A stretch of DNA of 64,000 nt from an uncultured Gammaproteobacteria bacterium (GCA_958295465.1 OY282353.1:1054001-1118000), one strand, 5' to 3'; positions 18,801 through 27,375 are shown, counted from the first letter of the stretch. The notes: a model not told the origin generated them from the letters alone. Numbers and translations are program-made.

Positions 18801-20921
18801 GCGTACGTGATCGACTGTGTGCCGGAACGTGAAGATCTGGGCTGCCTTCAATTGATCACGTCAACCAGCAATCTGGAGGAGGTACGCAATCTCCTCGACG
18901 AGGCACTGGATCGAATGGGGCTCAGCCGCAGTCGCCGAAATGCGGAATTCCTCCTGGAGCATCTCAAGTCGCTCAGCGGACGCCTCGCGATCCGCCTCAC
19001 CGGTAACCGGCCCCCCACTTCCGAGTTGATCGCGCTCGCGGTCGCACACGCGGATTGCCGGCAGGCATCCGAAGGCGGTGACTGCTGGACAAGCCTTGCG
19101 CATGGGTTCTTCGTCCCCGTAGACGACGTTCGCGATCTCCTGCCGCCCTTGCAGACGAAGGATGACGACAGCGAGATAGAAGCACGCCCGGACCTCATCT
19201 ACGTGTCCACAGCGCCGCGCAAGGGGCTGGCCTTCCGGTTCATCGAAGTGAAGTATCGCCGTCATCTCCGCGCCGCACGAGCGCCCGAAGTACTCCGGAA
19301 GGTACATACCCAAACAGAATCGCTCTGCAAACGTTGGCACGATTGGTACTCTCATGACGATGGGGAAGTCTGTTCCTCATTTCGGGCCGTTCGACGCGCC
19401 AAGCTGGCCCGCGTATTGCGCTTCTATGCCGACAAGGCACACAGGCATTGCTTGCCAAGCCGGCAGTATGGGGAAATCAAGTCGGAAATCGACCGCATGA
19501 TCGAAAGAGGCGGAGATTACGCCTTTCATGTCGAACCGACAGGTAACCGTGGCTGGGTATTCTGCCCGGAATACAGCGGACTCGATCCCCTGGAAATATC
19601 TCCCGATGGATGGAGCACGCGGATATTCCTGTTCGGCCCCGGCCTTTTGCCCGATTCGGATTTCCGACCGGAGACGGCAACAAGCTACATGGTCACGACC
19701 CCTCCTGAACGATCCACCACGCAATGGACAGTGCGCCCAGCACCAAATCAAGACGACGAAGAGCGAGCGGAAGCTGGTCCGAATCTGGAACGAAAGGCGG
19801 GAGCCGCCGTCGACCACACCTCTGGCGAGCCGCAATCAAGCACCGATGGAGAGCCGGGAGATGCCCATGAGTTCCCACCATCGATCTGTTTCGGAGCGGA
19901 TACCTTCACGAACACGGACGTCCGGTGGTCGGTGACCACGAGGGGGAATCCTCATCTCCTGATTGCAGGGCTGCCAGGAATGGGCAAGACCACCTGTCTT
20001 CTGAATCTGTGCCGGCAGATGATTGCGGTGGATATCCGTCCGATCGTCTTCTCTTACCATCAGGACATTGACGAAAAACTCGATCAATCGGTGGACTCGA
20101 TTCGATTCGTCGACTTCGATGGCTTGAACTTCAATCCGTTACAAGTTCTCGATCGGAATTCCCGGATGGCGCATCTCGACGTGGCGGGCGCCATACGGGA
20201 CATTTTCGCCGCGATCTACCCCGAACTCGGCGACATTCAAACGGATCGAATTCGCAGAGCGATCAAGGACAGTTTCGACGAGATGGGGTGGAGCGATCTC
20301 GGTACAGCGTCTTCGGATGCCCAGGAACCGCCGTTCCGTCGCTTTGTCGAGATTCTGCGGGCCGATCCGAAGCCGGATCGCGGACTGCGCAACCTGCTCG
20401 CGCGCCTGGACGAACTCGACGACTACGGTTTCTTCCATCTGCGCGAGTCTGGGGGCAGCTTGTGGGAGAGCGAGCAACCGACCGTCATCCGGATTCATAC
20501 GACCCAGAACGACAACCTCCAGCGGGCTTTTGCGTCGCTGGTGTTCTATGGACTCTACAAGGACATGTTCCGTCGAGGAATCCAGGATCGGATTACACAT
20601 GCCTTGATTTTCGACGAAGCACATCGCGCCGCCGGACTGAAACTCATTCCCACCATGGCGAAGGAGTGCCGCAAGTACGGGATTTCTCTGGTACTCGCTT
20701 CTCAGGAAGCGCGGGATTTCAACGTCTCCCTGTTTTCGGCTATCGCTAATTACCTCGTTCTTCGACTGACCGAGGCGGATGCCAAATCACTTGTGCGGAA
20801 TGTGGCAAGCTCACAGCATGAGCGGACTTTGATAGACAAGCTCAAGCAAATGGCCAGGTTCAAGGCCCTGTATTTCTGCGAAGGCAAGAGCAAACCCTAC
20901 ACCGTGAATCTCTCGTCGTGA
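15849..20921 (+). CDS. mad8: MAD8-like defence ATPase with nuclease-like motif and C-terminal HerA/FtsK-type ATPase
   Basis: The 1690-residue protein starts at GTG, one base after mad7. The long N-terminal part is unrecognised. Near residue 1115 it has RPDLIYVS, and at 1132-1136 IEVKY, giving D1115-(17)-E1133-V-K1135, the spacing of a PD-(D/E)XK nuclease core. A low-complexity linker follows (about 1290-1345). The C-terminal ATPase has Walker A GLPGMGKTT (1374 on), Walker B LIFDEAH (1586 on) and a late LVLASQEARDF motif, typical of HerA/VirB4/FtsK-like DNA translocases. DptH of Dnd systems and MAD8 of MADS share this plan. It probably moves along or cuts foreign DNA as the effector, controlled by the kinase. 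No gene follows on this strand. Confidence 0.7.
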   Translation: MTLTFLHGQLLGRAFEQVLGQAESGAMAFVRCLTPDVLTELAAAASFAPQGWKVFRVADVDDVHLRTITADGAVEKREIKGEAVLLLVDTDRAGAGMDGIYSASQEVDEADLFEEARRLALIEVTRRLSSLHRKYAERATRKATGFGGQYSLSPWTVFDFLCRIASDGRHPGAYLHLLGMWPTAGAEALNSTEEIDVSRRFVDCLLGTAASGSTIQARIESLHLAEPTEAQRRDLERFLHASEIQPLMSALKGLADKEHLWVGALQIENTQDIQSIELASWRNRNGKIAKWSGLVEESDDTPPVLVLKPEAEQSGDYSKLEIKWRVKPDNLDKNAVDYRVAVLTGNMEEEIAAREVSHSAWRDEKCRFNNDDFSSLNEDALVSAKVVVSVIGTDAIERQESEEFIIRFGQPPESPASGVGRKVRTFSEGLAELDGRESASAIAANPIGLRADAKGFVLLRTSEGGQRKSFRVFRPPLLHEVEKQWARGKGAIGRWRVKVRASGIRAGEVEFVPVEGRKGPAWNRAVTASRRMAQRFDVTEGGVGQVYDDRSKTFDTVKDYVLAWTALLDGGDPSLALCHTVEVQSLSGRTIGLIVLPSHPLRVAWRAAYDNLVLYAAFEQRQTARDVRDEFACLDGAMFPAFLPHPEADGSFVFADTLGFHAVGMVPDRDKEPKAAVAILARSLGESESADTAPTVGGQSAAILGDEIVKYLDCHDASRLLRIHALRAGDGLTISRALGQVHRRCSLSTEDEDAGVREEANQDLEMDPRTSPSFSLELYPSSEQRGIAGRFIAEAREIRRSGAGVLSSEDRWMLESMSLPGDVNIPRLRWARKDPEHPKTAAHLAVAFDTFESRVVPEKSDSSTPAADGPFRAFGLLSFYERSYTSTVSPSWRSTVPQAKEGERHPSERGHTERLERLQRVIQASVIRHLGSDNGLPVLRTEVSPEKAVGLRDLHRLCDWVITLDRNAGIEYFDSPRGNREIYDAYVIDCVPEREDLGCLQLITSTSNLEEVRNLLDEALDRMGLSRSRRNAEFLLEHLKSLSGRLAIRLTGNRPPTSELIALAVAHADCRQASEGGDCWTSLAHGFFVPVDDVRDLLPPLQTKDDDSEIEARPDLIYVSTAPRKGLAFRFIEVKYRRHLRAARAPEVLRKVHTQTESLCKRWHDWYSHDDGEVCSSFRAVRRAKLARVLRFYADKAHRHCLPSRQYGEIKSEIDRMIERGGDYAFHVEPTGNRGWVFCPEYSGLDPLEISPDGWSTRIFLFGPGLLPDSDFRPETATSYMVTTPPERSTTQWTVRPAPNQDDEERAEAGPNLERKAGAAVDHTSGEPQSSTDGEPGDAHEFPPSICFGADTFTNTDVRWSVTTRGNPHLLIAGLPGMGKTTCLLNLCRQMIAVDIRPIVFSYHQDIDEKLDQSVDSIRFVDFDGLNFNPLQVLDRNSRMAHLDVAGAIRDIFAAIYPELGDIQTDRIRRAIKDSFDEMGWSDLGTASSDAQEPPFRRFVEILRADPKPDRGLRNLLARLDELDDYGFFHLRESGGSLWESEQPTVIRIHTTQNDNLQRAFASLVFYGLYKDMFRRGIQDRITHALIFDEAHRAAGLKLIPTMAKECRKYGISLVLASQEARDFNVSLFSAIANYLVLRLTEADAKSLVRNVASSQHERTLIDKLKQMARFKALYFCEGKSKPYTVNLSS

Positions 20922-21123
20922 TGCCAGCCGAATTTCCGGGAAGAAAGTCCATCATCGCATTTCTTGCGACTGTGTGAGATTTCACTCAGCTCACAGGATG
21001 CCAACTCTCTGGAAAGGGTTTTCAGCTTACCGCCTGCACTGACGAGAATTTTGAGAGACAGACAAGTGCGCGAGAGTGGCGCTTCCAGTCGTCGGGGAGG
21101 AAATCCGCGGCCCGGCCGGGCGG

Positions 21124-22464
21124 TCAAGCCGACAGGACGCTCCGTTCAGGTATCTCGCGGCGATCGATCAGACCATTGTTGACGAGGAGCGTGGTCACCG
21201 CCAGCGGCGACACGCGGAACCTGTCGGCGGCATCTTCCTTGGTGTCGTCGGAGTAGTCTCCGGCCAGATAGTCGATCAGGCTGTCGATGGGACAAAGAAA
21301 TTCGCCCGCGAATGCGCGCTGCATCTTTTGCCGGTAGGTATAGGTACGAGTTGCCGGGTGAAGCCGCTCATCTTCATCGAACAGCAGGCGGTCGGCGAGC
21401 AGGCGTGCAAGCTCGAAACGGCGTCCCGTCGGCCGGTTGGCTCGCAGGGCGGTCCGGCTTTCGCCATTTTCGCCGAGCGCAAATGCGATGCAGGCTTTTC
21501 GGCTCGAACCTTTCAATATCGGCTCCTGGGCTCCGTACAAGGCAGCGAGCCGACGATCGGATACCGGGCCATCGCCCAAATCCTCCTGACGGCGCAGGCA
21601 GCGTGCCGCCTCCACGCCGACGTGCCAGGCAGGCATCCGGTCCCGTTTGTCCCGTGGCGCCTCTGCAAGCCCTTGAACCCCTTGAACGCCGTTGCGGGGG
21701 CTCGTGTCGAATCCTGCATTCCTTGCCTCCCGGCGCAGATCTTGCGCGCTCAATGCGGGACCGGTGGAAGGGCGGTGGGCGGCTATCTCGGTCATGGCCG
21801 CTTCCCCAAGGGATTCGCAGTCCGTGAGAAGCCGCTCGATCGTTTCGGGTTCGGCCTCATCCGGATCGAAGCCCAAGCACGCTTCGAACTTCCGATAGGA
21901 CGAGAGGTCCGGATCATCCCGCTCGATGCTCAATTCCCCCCATGTCGTATGCAGATCCGTATCGCCGAGCGAGCAACCATCAAGGCGTTTCAGAACCCTC
22001 CCGACGAAATGATCGATGCCTGCCTCGAACGCAGCCGCGGGTATGCTCCGAACGAAATCGGTCGTATAGCTCAGAAGCTCCGTTCTCGTGGGCTGCGAAG
22101 ACTTCGCGGCGAGCACTACGTGCATACCATCGGTATGTATCGTGATGTTCGGCCAGAGCCACCCCCCACCGATACCGGCCAGATCATGCGCATCTCTCCA
22201 GCCCTCGCGCGCGGAGGTCTCGTCCGTAGGTTCCCATCGCAGGCGCCACCAGTTCCAGACCAGCCACTCGGCCAATCCGTAAGCGGAGAGATTGGCTCCC
22301 TTGCGCCGGTCACCCGTCACGCGGTCCTGTACCCACGTGAGGGTATCCCCTGCGACTTCGATGGATACCTGGCCCAGGGTCGCTTCATCCACTGCGGAGC
22401 CCGGCATCCCGGCAAGGTCGTCGTCAGCCTCACGGCGCCATTCCGTCGTAATGCGAAACGCCAT
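21124..22464 (-). CDS. ImmA/IrrE-like protein with lost zinc motif
   Basis: The 446-residue protein has a C-terminal region patterned like ImmA/IrrE peptidases: RRFELARLLADRLLFDE stands where families have RF-x-LAHELGHLLL, followed by YRQKMQRAFAGEFLCP and a VSPLAVTTLL tail. Both histidines and the glutamate of HExxH are gone, so it cannot be a zinc protease of the usual kind; it may be a structural or sensing derivative. The N-terminal 250 residues (WLVWNWWRLRWEPTD) are unrecognised. I chose MAFRITTEW at 22464, two bases after the stop of the upstream small gene. The pair converges on mad8 and is likely part of the same island. Confidence 0.55.
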   Translation of the reverse strand: MAFRITTEWRREADDDLAGMPGSAVDEATLGQVSIEVAGDTLTWVQDRVTGDRRKGANLSAYGLAEWLVWNWWRLRWEPTDETSAREGWRDAHDLAGIGGGWLWPNITIHTDGMHVVLAAKSSQPTRTELLSYTTDFVRSIPAAAFEAGIDHFVGRVLKRLDGCSLGDTDLHTTWGELSIERDDPDLSSYRKFEACLGFDPDEAEPETIERLLTDCESLGEAAMTEIAAHRPSTGPALSAQDLRREARNAGFDTSPRNGVQGVQGLAEAPRDKRDRMPAWHVGVEAARCLRRQEDLGDGPVSDRRLAALYGAQEPILKGSSRKACIAFALGENGESRTALRANRPTGRRFELARLLADRLLFDEDERLHPATRTYTYRQKMQRAFAGEFLCPIDSLIDYLAGDYSDDTKEDAADRFRVSPLAVTTLLVNNGLIDRREIPERSVLSA

Positions 22465-22466
22465 CG

Positions 22467-22892
22467 TCAGCGCCCCTCCCATTCCTTGCGAACGACACGG
22501 GCGAAGGGGTCATCGGCCTTCATCGGATATCCGTGATACTCCCCGAGCTCCGAGTTGCCGAGCTGAGCTTCATAGACGATGCCTTCGTCATCGATCGCCC
22601 ACACGTTCTGCGGCCAGCCGTGCCGTACCTGGGTGCTTGTCATCCCACGGAGGATGCCTGCTTTCAGCAAATCGGCGGCATCTTGACACTCGGGGAGTGC
22701 CGGTCTGCCGCAGACCGTCTTGTCGGGACGCGGAGTCGCTCCGACCGTATTGGACGGACGCGCTTTATGGTACGGGCTGGGGCTGTATCTGGCTCTCTCC
22801 GCCATCCGTTGCAACTCACCTCGATCGACCGAGGCCGCCGATGCCAGCATCGACTTCTTCTTCTGCCTGGTTCGTCTTTGCGGGCGCTTCAT
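22467..22892 (-). CDS. Small conserved island protein, partner of the ImmA/IrrE-like gene
   Basis: The 141-residue protein has a basic N-terminus (MKRPQRRTRQKKKSM) and a conserved-looking C-terminal half with GWPQNVWAIDDEGIVYEAQLG and GEYHGYPMKADDPF, quoted in short parts: GWPQNVWAI, YEAQLGN, YHGYPM. I remember this family as short hypothetical proteins found beside ImmA/IrrE-like genes in genomic islands. The arrangement, two genes two bases apart, suggests a toxin-antitoxin or defence pair, but no activity can be assigned. An alternative start lies at 22928. Confidence 0.5.
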   Translation of the reverse strand: MKRPQRRTRQKKKSMLASAASVDRGELQRMAERARYSPSPYHKARPSNTVGATPRPDKTVCGRPALPECQDAADLLKAGILRGMTSTQVRHGWPQNVWAIDDEGIVYEAQLGNSELGEYHGYPMKADDPFARVVRKEWEGR

Positions 22893-23496
22893 GGTCTGGT
22901 TCGCACGGTCATGGGTAGTGCCGGACAAAGAAGCCGACCTGCACTGGCACCTCCATCGGTATCCCGATCAAGAATCGACTCGCCTCCATGTCCTGTCCTC
23001 TCTCCGCAGTCGCCTGGGCTGCGGCGAACCGCGGCCCATCGCCGCTCTTCATACAGCCTTGCAGGAATGCTCTGCAAAGTGCAAGTCGAACGGGGCGTGG
23101 GGTGATGGCGACGACAGCGCACGACGCCACATCCCTCCGACGACCCTCCAGCGGTAAACGATGGCAGGCCCGACGTCGTTCAGGACAATGTCGTTCACGG
23201 GGGCGTGTCGGGCGCCGATTCGAAGGCGATGGGGTCGCGTGTCTCCTTGCTGAACTCCATACCGACGGGTCTTCGGGATACTCTGACCCTCCATCCGTCG
23301 GTGCCAGCCTCGAACCACGTCGCCGGCGTTCGGTCACGCTCCGGAACCCGCTTCGCAAACCGGCTGGCAAGGCAGGTTAGAATGCGCACCCTCGCCGCGC
23401 CGGCGGCACGTCCTGGTTCCGGTCTCAGGGCCGGCGCGCCGGGGCCAAGCCGATGCGTGAGATCCCCATCCTGGCGAACCGCGGAGTATCCGGCCC
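22893..23496. other. Right flank of the defence island, no gene seen
   Basis: About 600 bp lie between the small island gene and argS. Several short open frames occur on both strands, but none has a ribosome site, recognisable motif or convincing codon pattern. The lower-GC island composition gives way to the host composition near 23.35 kb. No tRNA, direct repeat or integrase marks the junction. The promoters of argS and of the leftward gene pair must be here. Confidence 0.4.
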
Positions 23497-25293
23497 GTGA
23501 AGGAGCACATCCGATCGCTTCTCGCGCAGGCGCTGGCGGCGCTTCGCGACGAAGGCGATCCCGCCCTCGATCCCCTGCCCGAGATCCCGGTCGAGCGCAG
23601 CCGCGGGGAAGGCCACGGGGATTTCGCGAGCCCTGTCGCCCTCGCCCTCGCCCGCGTCGCGAGGCGCAAGCCGCGCGAGATCGCCGAACGCATAGTGGCG
23701 CGGCTGCCGGAATCGCCTTCGATCGCCTCGGTCGCGATCGCCGGTCCCGGCTTCATCAACTTCAGCGTCGCGGCGGAGGCGTTCGCCTCGGTGGTGCGCC
23801 GCATCCTCGGCGAAGGCGCAGGGTTCGCGCGCCCGGCGTTCGGCGAGGGCCGGCGCGTCCAGGTGGAGTTCGTCTCCTCGAACCCCACCGGCCCGCTGCA
23901 CGTCGGGCACGGCCGGGGCGCCGCCTACGGCGCAAGCGTCGCGAACCTCCTCGAAGCGGCCGGGTACGACGTGCAACGCGAGTACTACGTCAACGACGCG
24001 GGCCGCCAGATGCACATCCTCGCGCTGAGCGTATGGCTGCGGTACCTGGAGCGCCGCGGGCAGGCGGTCCCGTTTCCCTCGAACGGCTATCGGGGCGAGT
24101 ACGTGCGCGAGATCGCGGCGGCGCTCGACGCGGAGCTCAACGCGGTGCGTGGCGCCGAGCGCGAGCGCCTGGTGCGCGACGGGGGCTTCGCCGTGGATGC
24201 CGAAACCCTCATGCACGGCGTTCCCGCCGACGAGCCGGACGGCGGGGACAAGGAAGCCCACGTGGACGCGCTGATCGCGCGCGCCCGATCCCTGCTCGGC
24301 GCGCAACGCTACGACCGGGTCTTCGCGCTCGCCCGGGAGACGGAGGTCGCCGACATCCGGCGCGACCTCGAGGAGTTCGGCGTCACCTTCGACGAATGGT
24401 TCTCCGAGCGCTCCCTGGTGGACGCGGGCGACGTCGGGCGGGCCGTGGAACGCCTCCGGGAGCGCGGCCACGTCTACGAGCACGAGGGCGCACTATGGTT
24501 CCGCTCGACCGCGTTCGGCGACGAGAAGGATCGCGTCCTGGTGCGCGAGAACGGTGAATCGACCTACTTCGCATCGGACGTCGCCTACGCCGCGAACAAG
24601 TTCGAACGGGGGTTCGAGCGTGCGATCTACGTCTGGGGCGCTGACCACCACGGGTACATCGCGCGCGTGAAGGCCGCGGTCGAGGCGCTCGGCTACGACC
24701 GGCAGGCGGTGGAGATCCTCATCGTCCAGTTCGCGGTCCTGTACCGTGGCGGGGAGCGGGTGCAGATGTCCACGCGCAGCGGCGAGTTCGTCACGCTACG
24801 GGAGCTGCGCGAGGAGGTCGGCGCCGACGCCGCGCGCTTCTTCTACGTGATGCGGCGTTGTGAGCAGCATCTCGACTTCGATCTGGAGCTTGCGAAATCG
24901 CAGAGCAGCGACAACCCGGTGTACTACGTGCAGTACGCGCACGCGCGGATATCGAGCGTGCTGCGCCAGTGCGCGGAAAGGGGCATGGTCCCGGGGACGG
25001 GTCCGGAGGCGGCGCTCGATACCCTCGCGGAAGCCGAGCCCGCCGCCCTCATGCGCACGCTCGCGAAGTATCCGGAGGTGCTGGAGAACGCGGCGCGGGA
25101 TCTCGAGCCGCATCAGCTCGTGGCATACCTGAGGGAGCTGGCGACGCAGCTTCACGGGTTCTACAACGCCCACACCTTCCTGGTCGCCGACGACATGGTG
25201 CGCGGCGCGCGGCTTTCCCTGGCGGTCGCGACCCGGACCGTGCTGGCCGACGGGCTGGCACTGCTCGGGGTGTCGGCGCCGGAGTCGATGTAG
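23497..25293 (+). CDS. argS: Arginyl-tRNA synthetase
   Basis: The 598-residue class I synthetase charges tRNA-Arg. The N-terminal ArgRS-specific domain is followed by SSNPTGPLHVGHGRG, in which HVGH is the HIGH motif. The family-specific WGADHHGYIARVKAA comes next, then the replacement for KMSKS, QMSTRSGEFVTL, and a C-terminal anticodon-binding helical domain ending LLGVSAPESM. ArgRS enzymes often lack a perfect KMSKS. Translation appears to start at GTG (23497, MKEHIRSLL). The last 40 bp are repeated about 112 bp downstream, so the gene tail has been duplicated toward the SPOR gene. Confidence 0.96.
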   Translation: MKEHIRSLLAQALAALRDEGDPALDPLPEIPVERSRGEGHGDFASPVALALARVARRKPREIAERIVARLPESPSIASVAIAGPGFINFSVAAEAFASVVRRILGEGAGFARPAFGEGRRVQVEFVSSNPTGPLHVGHGRGAAYGASVANLLEAAGYDVQREYYVNDAGRQMHILALSVWLRYLERRGQAVPFPSNGYRGEYVREIAAALDAELNAVRGAERERLVRDGGFAVDAETLMHGVPADEPDGGDKEAHVDALIARARSLLGAQRYDRVFALARETEVADIRRDLEEFGVTFDEWFSERSLVDAGDVGRAVERLRERGHVYEHEGALWFRSTAFGDEKDRVLVRENGESTYFASDVAYAANKFERGFERAIYVWGADHHGYIARVKAAVEALGYDRQAVEILIVQFAVLYRGGERVQMSTRSGEFVTLRELREEVGADAARFFYVMRRCEQHLDFDLELAKSQSSDNPVYYVQYAHARISSVLRQCAERGMVPGTGPEAALDTLAEAEPAALMRTLAKYPEVLENAARDLEPHQLVAYLRELATQLHGFYNAHTFLVADDMVRGARLSLAVATRTVLADGLALLGVSAPESM

Positions 25294-25450
25294 CGTGCAC
25301 GATGGCATGGGGGCGGCGATGGCAGCGAAGCGAAAGCAGCCCCGAGGAGAGCCGCTCACCGACGGGCTGATGGTGCTCGGGGTGTCGGCGCCGGAGTCGA
25401 TGTAGCGGGGGGCACGGGGGCGACGATGGCAGCGAAGCAAAGGCAGTCCC
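25246..25450 (+). repeat. Tandem duplication spanning argS end and SPOR-gene start
   Basis: The argS tail and the next gene's start occur twice in tandem. Copy 1 runs from about 25246 to 25338 and copy 2 from about 25358 to 25450. The shared core is GTGTCGGCGCCGGAGTCGAT, then TAG, a spacer, and ATGGCAGCGAAGC. Stops at 25291-25293 and 25403-25405 are 112 bp apart; starts at 25319 and 25426 are 107 apart. The first start now reads a 28-residue mini-frame (25319-25405) that ends in the duplicated argS tail. Confidence 0.85.
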
Positions 25451-26070
25451 AGGCGGCGCGCCGCCGCCGCGGCGCGTCGAGGGGCGGCGGCCTGGCGTGG
25501 TTTTTCGCCGGAGCGATCGTCGGCGGCTTCGTGACGTGGGCGGTGCTCGGGCGGGACCCGGCGGCAGAGCAGGTCCGGACCATGGTAGGCCGCACGGTCG
25601 GCCACCCCATCGTAGTCGATCCGGGCGCGCCGAAGCGGGAGCCGGAGTACGAGTTCTACACCAGGCTGCCGCAGATGGAGGAGGTCGTGATTCCCGAGGA
25701 AGAGCTCGCCGCGCCACCGTCCGCCAGGAAGGACGCCCCGGCGAAAGAGGGCACCTCGACAACGGAAGAATCCGCGAAGGGAACGGACGGTTCGGCGAGC
25801 GGGCCCGACACGACGCGGGAACCGTCCGGCCACTACGTCGTACAGGTCGCGTCGTTCAGGAAAGTGAAGGATGCCGACGGCCTCAAGGCGAAACTGATCC
25901 TGCTCGGGTTCGAGCCGGTCGTGCAGGGCGTGGTGATCAGCGGTAACGAGAAGCGCTACCGGGTGCGCCTCGGCCCCTACCCCGATCGCGATTCCCTGGA
26001 AGCGGCCCGGGTACGGCTAAAGGCGAACGGGCACGACAAGCCGCTGGTGGTGCGGGTGAAGAAGGGGTGA
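25426..26070 (+). CDS. SPOR-domain cell-division protein, FtsN-like
   Basis: The 214-residue protein has a short basic cytoplasmic tail (MAAKQRQSQAARRRRG), one transmembrane helix (LAWFFAGAIVGGFVTWAVLG), a charged, proline-rich periplasmic linker, and a C-terminal SPOR domain of about 75 residues starting YVVQVASFRKVKDADGLKA. SPOR domains bind denuded peptidoglycan at the division site, and FtsN activates septal synthesis. The position directly after argS is the usual place of FtsN-like genes in pseudomonads. Its 5' end is duplicated just upstream, so a ribosome could also start on the decoy copy at 25319. Confidence 0.85.
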   Translation: MAAKQRQSQAARRRRGASRGGGLAWFFAGAIVGGFVTWAVLGRDPAAEQVRTMVGRTVGHPIVVDPGAPKREPEYEFYTRLPQMEEVVIPEEELAAPPSARKDAPAKEGTSTTEESAKGTDGSASGPDTTREPSGHYVVQVASFRKVKDADGLKAKLILLGFEPVVQGVVISGNEKRYRVRLGPYPDRDSLEAARVRLKANGHDKPLVVRVKKG

Positions 26071-26144
26071 TGGAGCGGGTGATGGGAATCGAACCCACGT
26101 CATCAGCTTGGGAAGCTGAGGTTCTACCATTGAACAACACCCGC
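26071..26144 (-). tRNA. tRNA-Gly (CCC)
   Basis: The 74-nt tRNA reads GCGGGTGTTGTTCAATGG at its 5' end, with anticodon loop TTCCCAA (anticodon CCC), T-loop GGTTCGATTCC and encoded CCA. It is very similar to E. coli glyU. It lies one base after the SPOR gene stop, on the opposite strand. Confidence 0.93.
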
Positions 26145-26235
26145 GGGGAGCCGGACTCCGATTCCGTCTCCAGGCCCGATTCTATTTCGTTTACCGTTCC
26201 GGTCAACTCCGGTCAACCGCGGAGGGTCTTCCAGG

Positions 26236-26436
26236 ATGCAGATCGCGTTGAACGGCGAGCCTCACGTCATCGCGGAAGGCGCGACGATCGCCTCGCTGAT
26301 CGAGCGGCTCACGCTCACCGGCAGGCGCTTCGCGGTCGAGGTGAACGAGGAGGTGGTGCCGCGCGGCCGCCATGCCGAACACGTGCTCGCGGACGGCGAC
26401 CGGGTCGAGATCGTCCACGCCATCGGCGGCGGATAG
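26236..26436 (+). CDS. thiS: Sulfur carrier protein ThiS
   Basis: The 66-residue ubiquitin-fold protein begins [15 protein letters not shown] and ends with the essential HAIGGG tail. That C-terminal glycine is adenylylated and thiocarboxylated, to supply sulfur for the thiazole ring of thiamine. It precedes thiG by about 30 bases, the usual order, so the two are co-transcribed. Length and termini fit the family. Confidence 0.93.
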   Translation: MQIALNGEPHVIAEGATIASLIERLTLTGRRFAVEVNEEVVPRGRHAEHVLADGDRVEIVHAIGGG

Positions 26437-26467
26437 GCCACCCGTGGAAAACGAGAGGGCACCGCTC

Positions 26468-27295
26468 ATGAATCCACCGCCCAGCGCCGTGCGCCGGGGC
26501 GAGACCGGCGCCCCGGCCGAGTCGCCCCTGGTCGTCGCCGGCGCCGAATACCACTCCCGCCTGATCGTGGGTACCGGCAAATACCGGGATTTCGAGGAGA
26601 CGCGCGCCGCGGCCGAGGCGAGCGGCGCGGAGATCGTCACCGTGGCCATCCGCCGCACGAACCTCGGCCAGGACCCCGGCGAGCCGAACCTGCTCGACCA
26701 TCTGCCGCCGGAGCGCTTCACGATCCTCCCCAATACCGCGGGCTGCTACGACGCGAAGAGCGCGGTGCGCACCTGCCGGCTCGCTCGCGAGCTGCTCGAC
26801 GGGCACAAGCTCGTGAAGCTCGAAGTGCTGGGCGACGAGAAGACCCTCTACCCCGACGTCACGCAGACCCTCGAAGCGGCCGGGATCCTGGTGGGCGACG
26901 GCTTCGACGTCATGGTCTACACCAGCGACGACCCGGTCGTCGCGAAGCGGCTCGAAGAGATCGGCTGCTGCTCGGTGATGCCGCTGGCCGCCCCCATCGG
27001 GTCCGGGCTCGGCGTGCGCAATCCGTACAACATCCTCACCATCATCGAGAACGCGTCGGTGCCGATCATCGTCGACGCCGGCGTCGGCACCGCCTCGGAC
27101 GCGGCCATCGCGATGGAGCTGGGCTGCGACGGCGTGCTGATGAACACCGCGATCGCCGCGGCGAAGCATCCGGTCCTGATGGCCTCGGCGATGCGCAAGG
27201 CGGTCGAGGCGGGCCGCGAGGCGTTCCTGGCCGGACGCATGCCCCGCCGGCGCTACGCGAGCGCGTCCTCACCGCTGGACGGGACGTTCACCTGA
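26468..27295 (+). CDS. thiG: Thiazole synthase ThiG
   Basis: The 275-residue TIM-barrel enzyme joins 1-deoxy-xylulose-5-phosphate, dehydroglycine and ThiS thiocarboxylate to make the thiamine thiazole phosphate. Landmarks are [19 protein letters not shown], the Schiff-base lysine in [22 protein letters not shown] and [12 protein letters not shown]. The start at 26468 (MNPPPSAV) gives about 20 residues before the conserved core. The trmB fusion follows. No thiamine riboswitch is visible before thiS, where the tRNA lies instead. Confidence 0.95.
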   Translation: MNPPPSAVRRGETGAPAESPLVVAGAEYHSRLIVGTGKYRDFEETRAAAEASGAEIVTVAIRRTNLGQDPGEPNLLDHLPPERFTILPNTAGCYDAKSAVRTCRLARELLDGHKLVKLEVLGDEKTLYPDVTQTLEAAGILVGDGFDVMVYTSDDPVVAKRLEEIGCCSVMPLAAPIGSGLGVRNPYNILTIIENASVPIIVDAGVGTASDAAIAMELGCDGVLMNTAIAAAKHPVLMASAMRKAVEAGREAFLAGRMPRRRYASASSPLDGTFT

Positions 27296-27375
27296 GCCGC
27301 ATCGGAGTTCCGGACGACCCGCACGGCACCGGGCGGCGACGCCCGATCCGCAGCTTCGTCATCCGGACCGGACGG

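Noticed and set aside
22893..23496. Small protein gene or RNA in the gap before argS
   Set aside because: Open frames on both strands lack ribosome sites, motifs or plausible composition.
23497..25293. argS as a degenerate synthetase because KMSKS is missing
   Set aside because: Loss of a perfect KMSKS is common in arginyl-tRNA synthetases; all other motifs and length are normal.
26071..26235. Thiamine riboswitch before thiS
   Set aside because: The space is filled by a tRNA-Gly gene and only about 90 other bases; no conserved TPP-aptamer core was seen.
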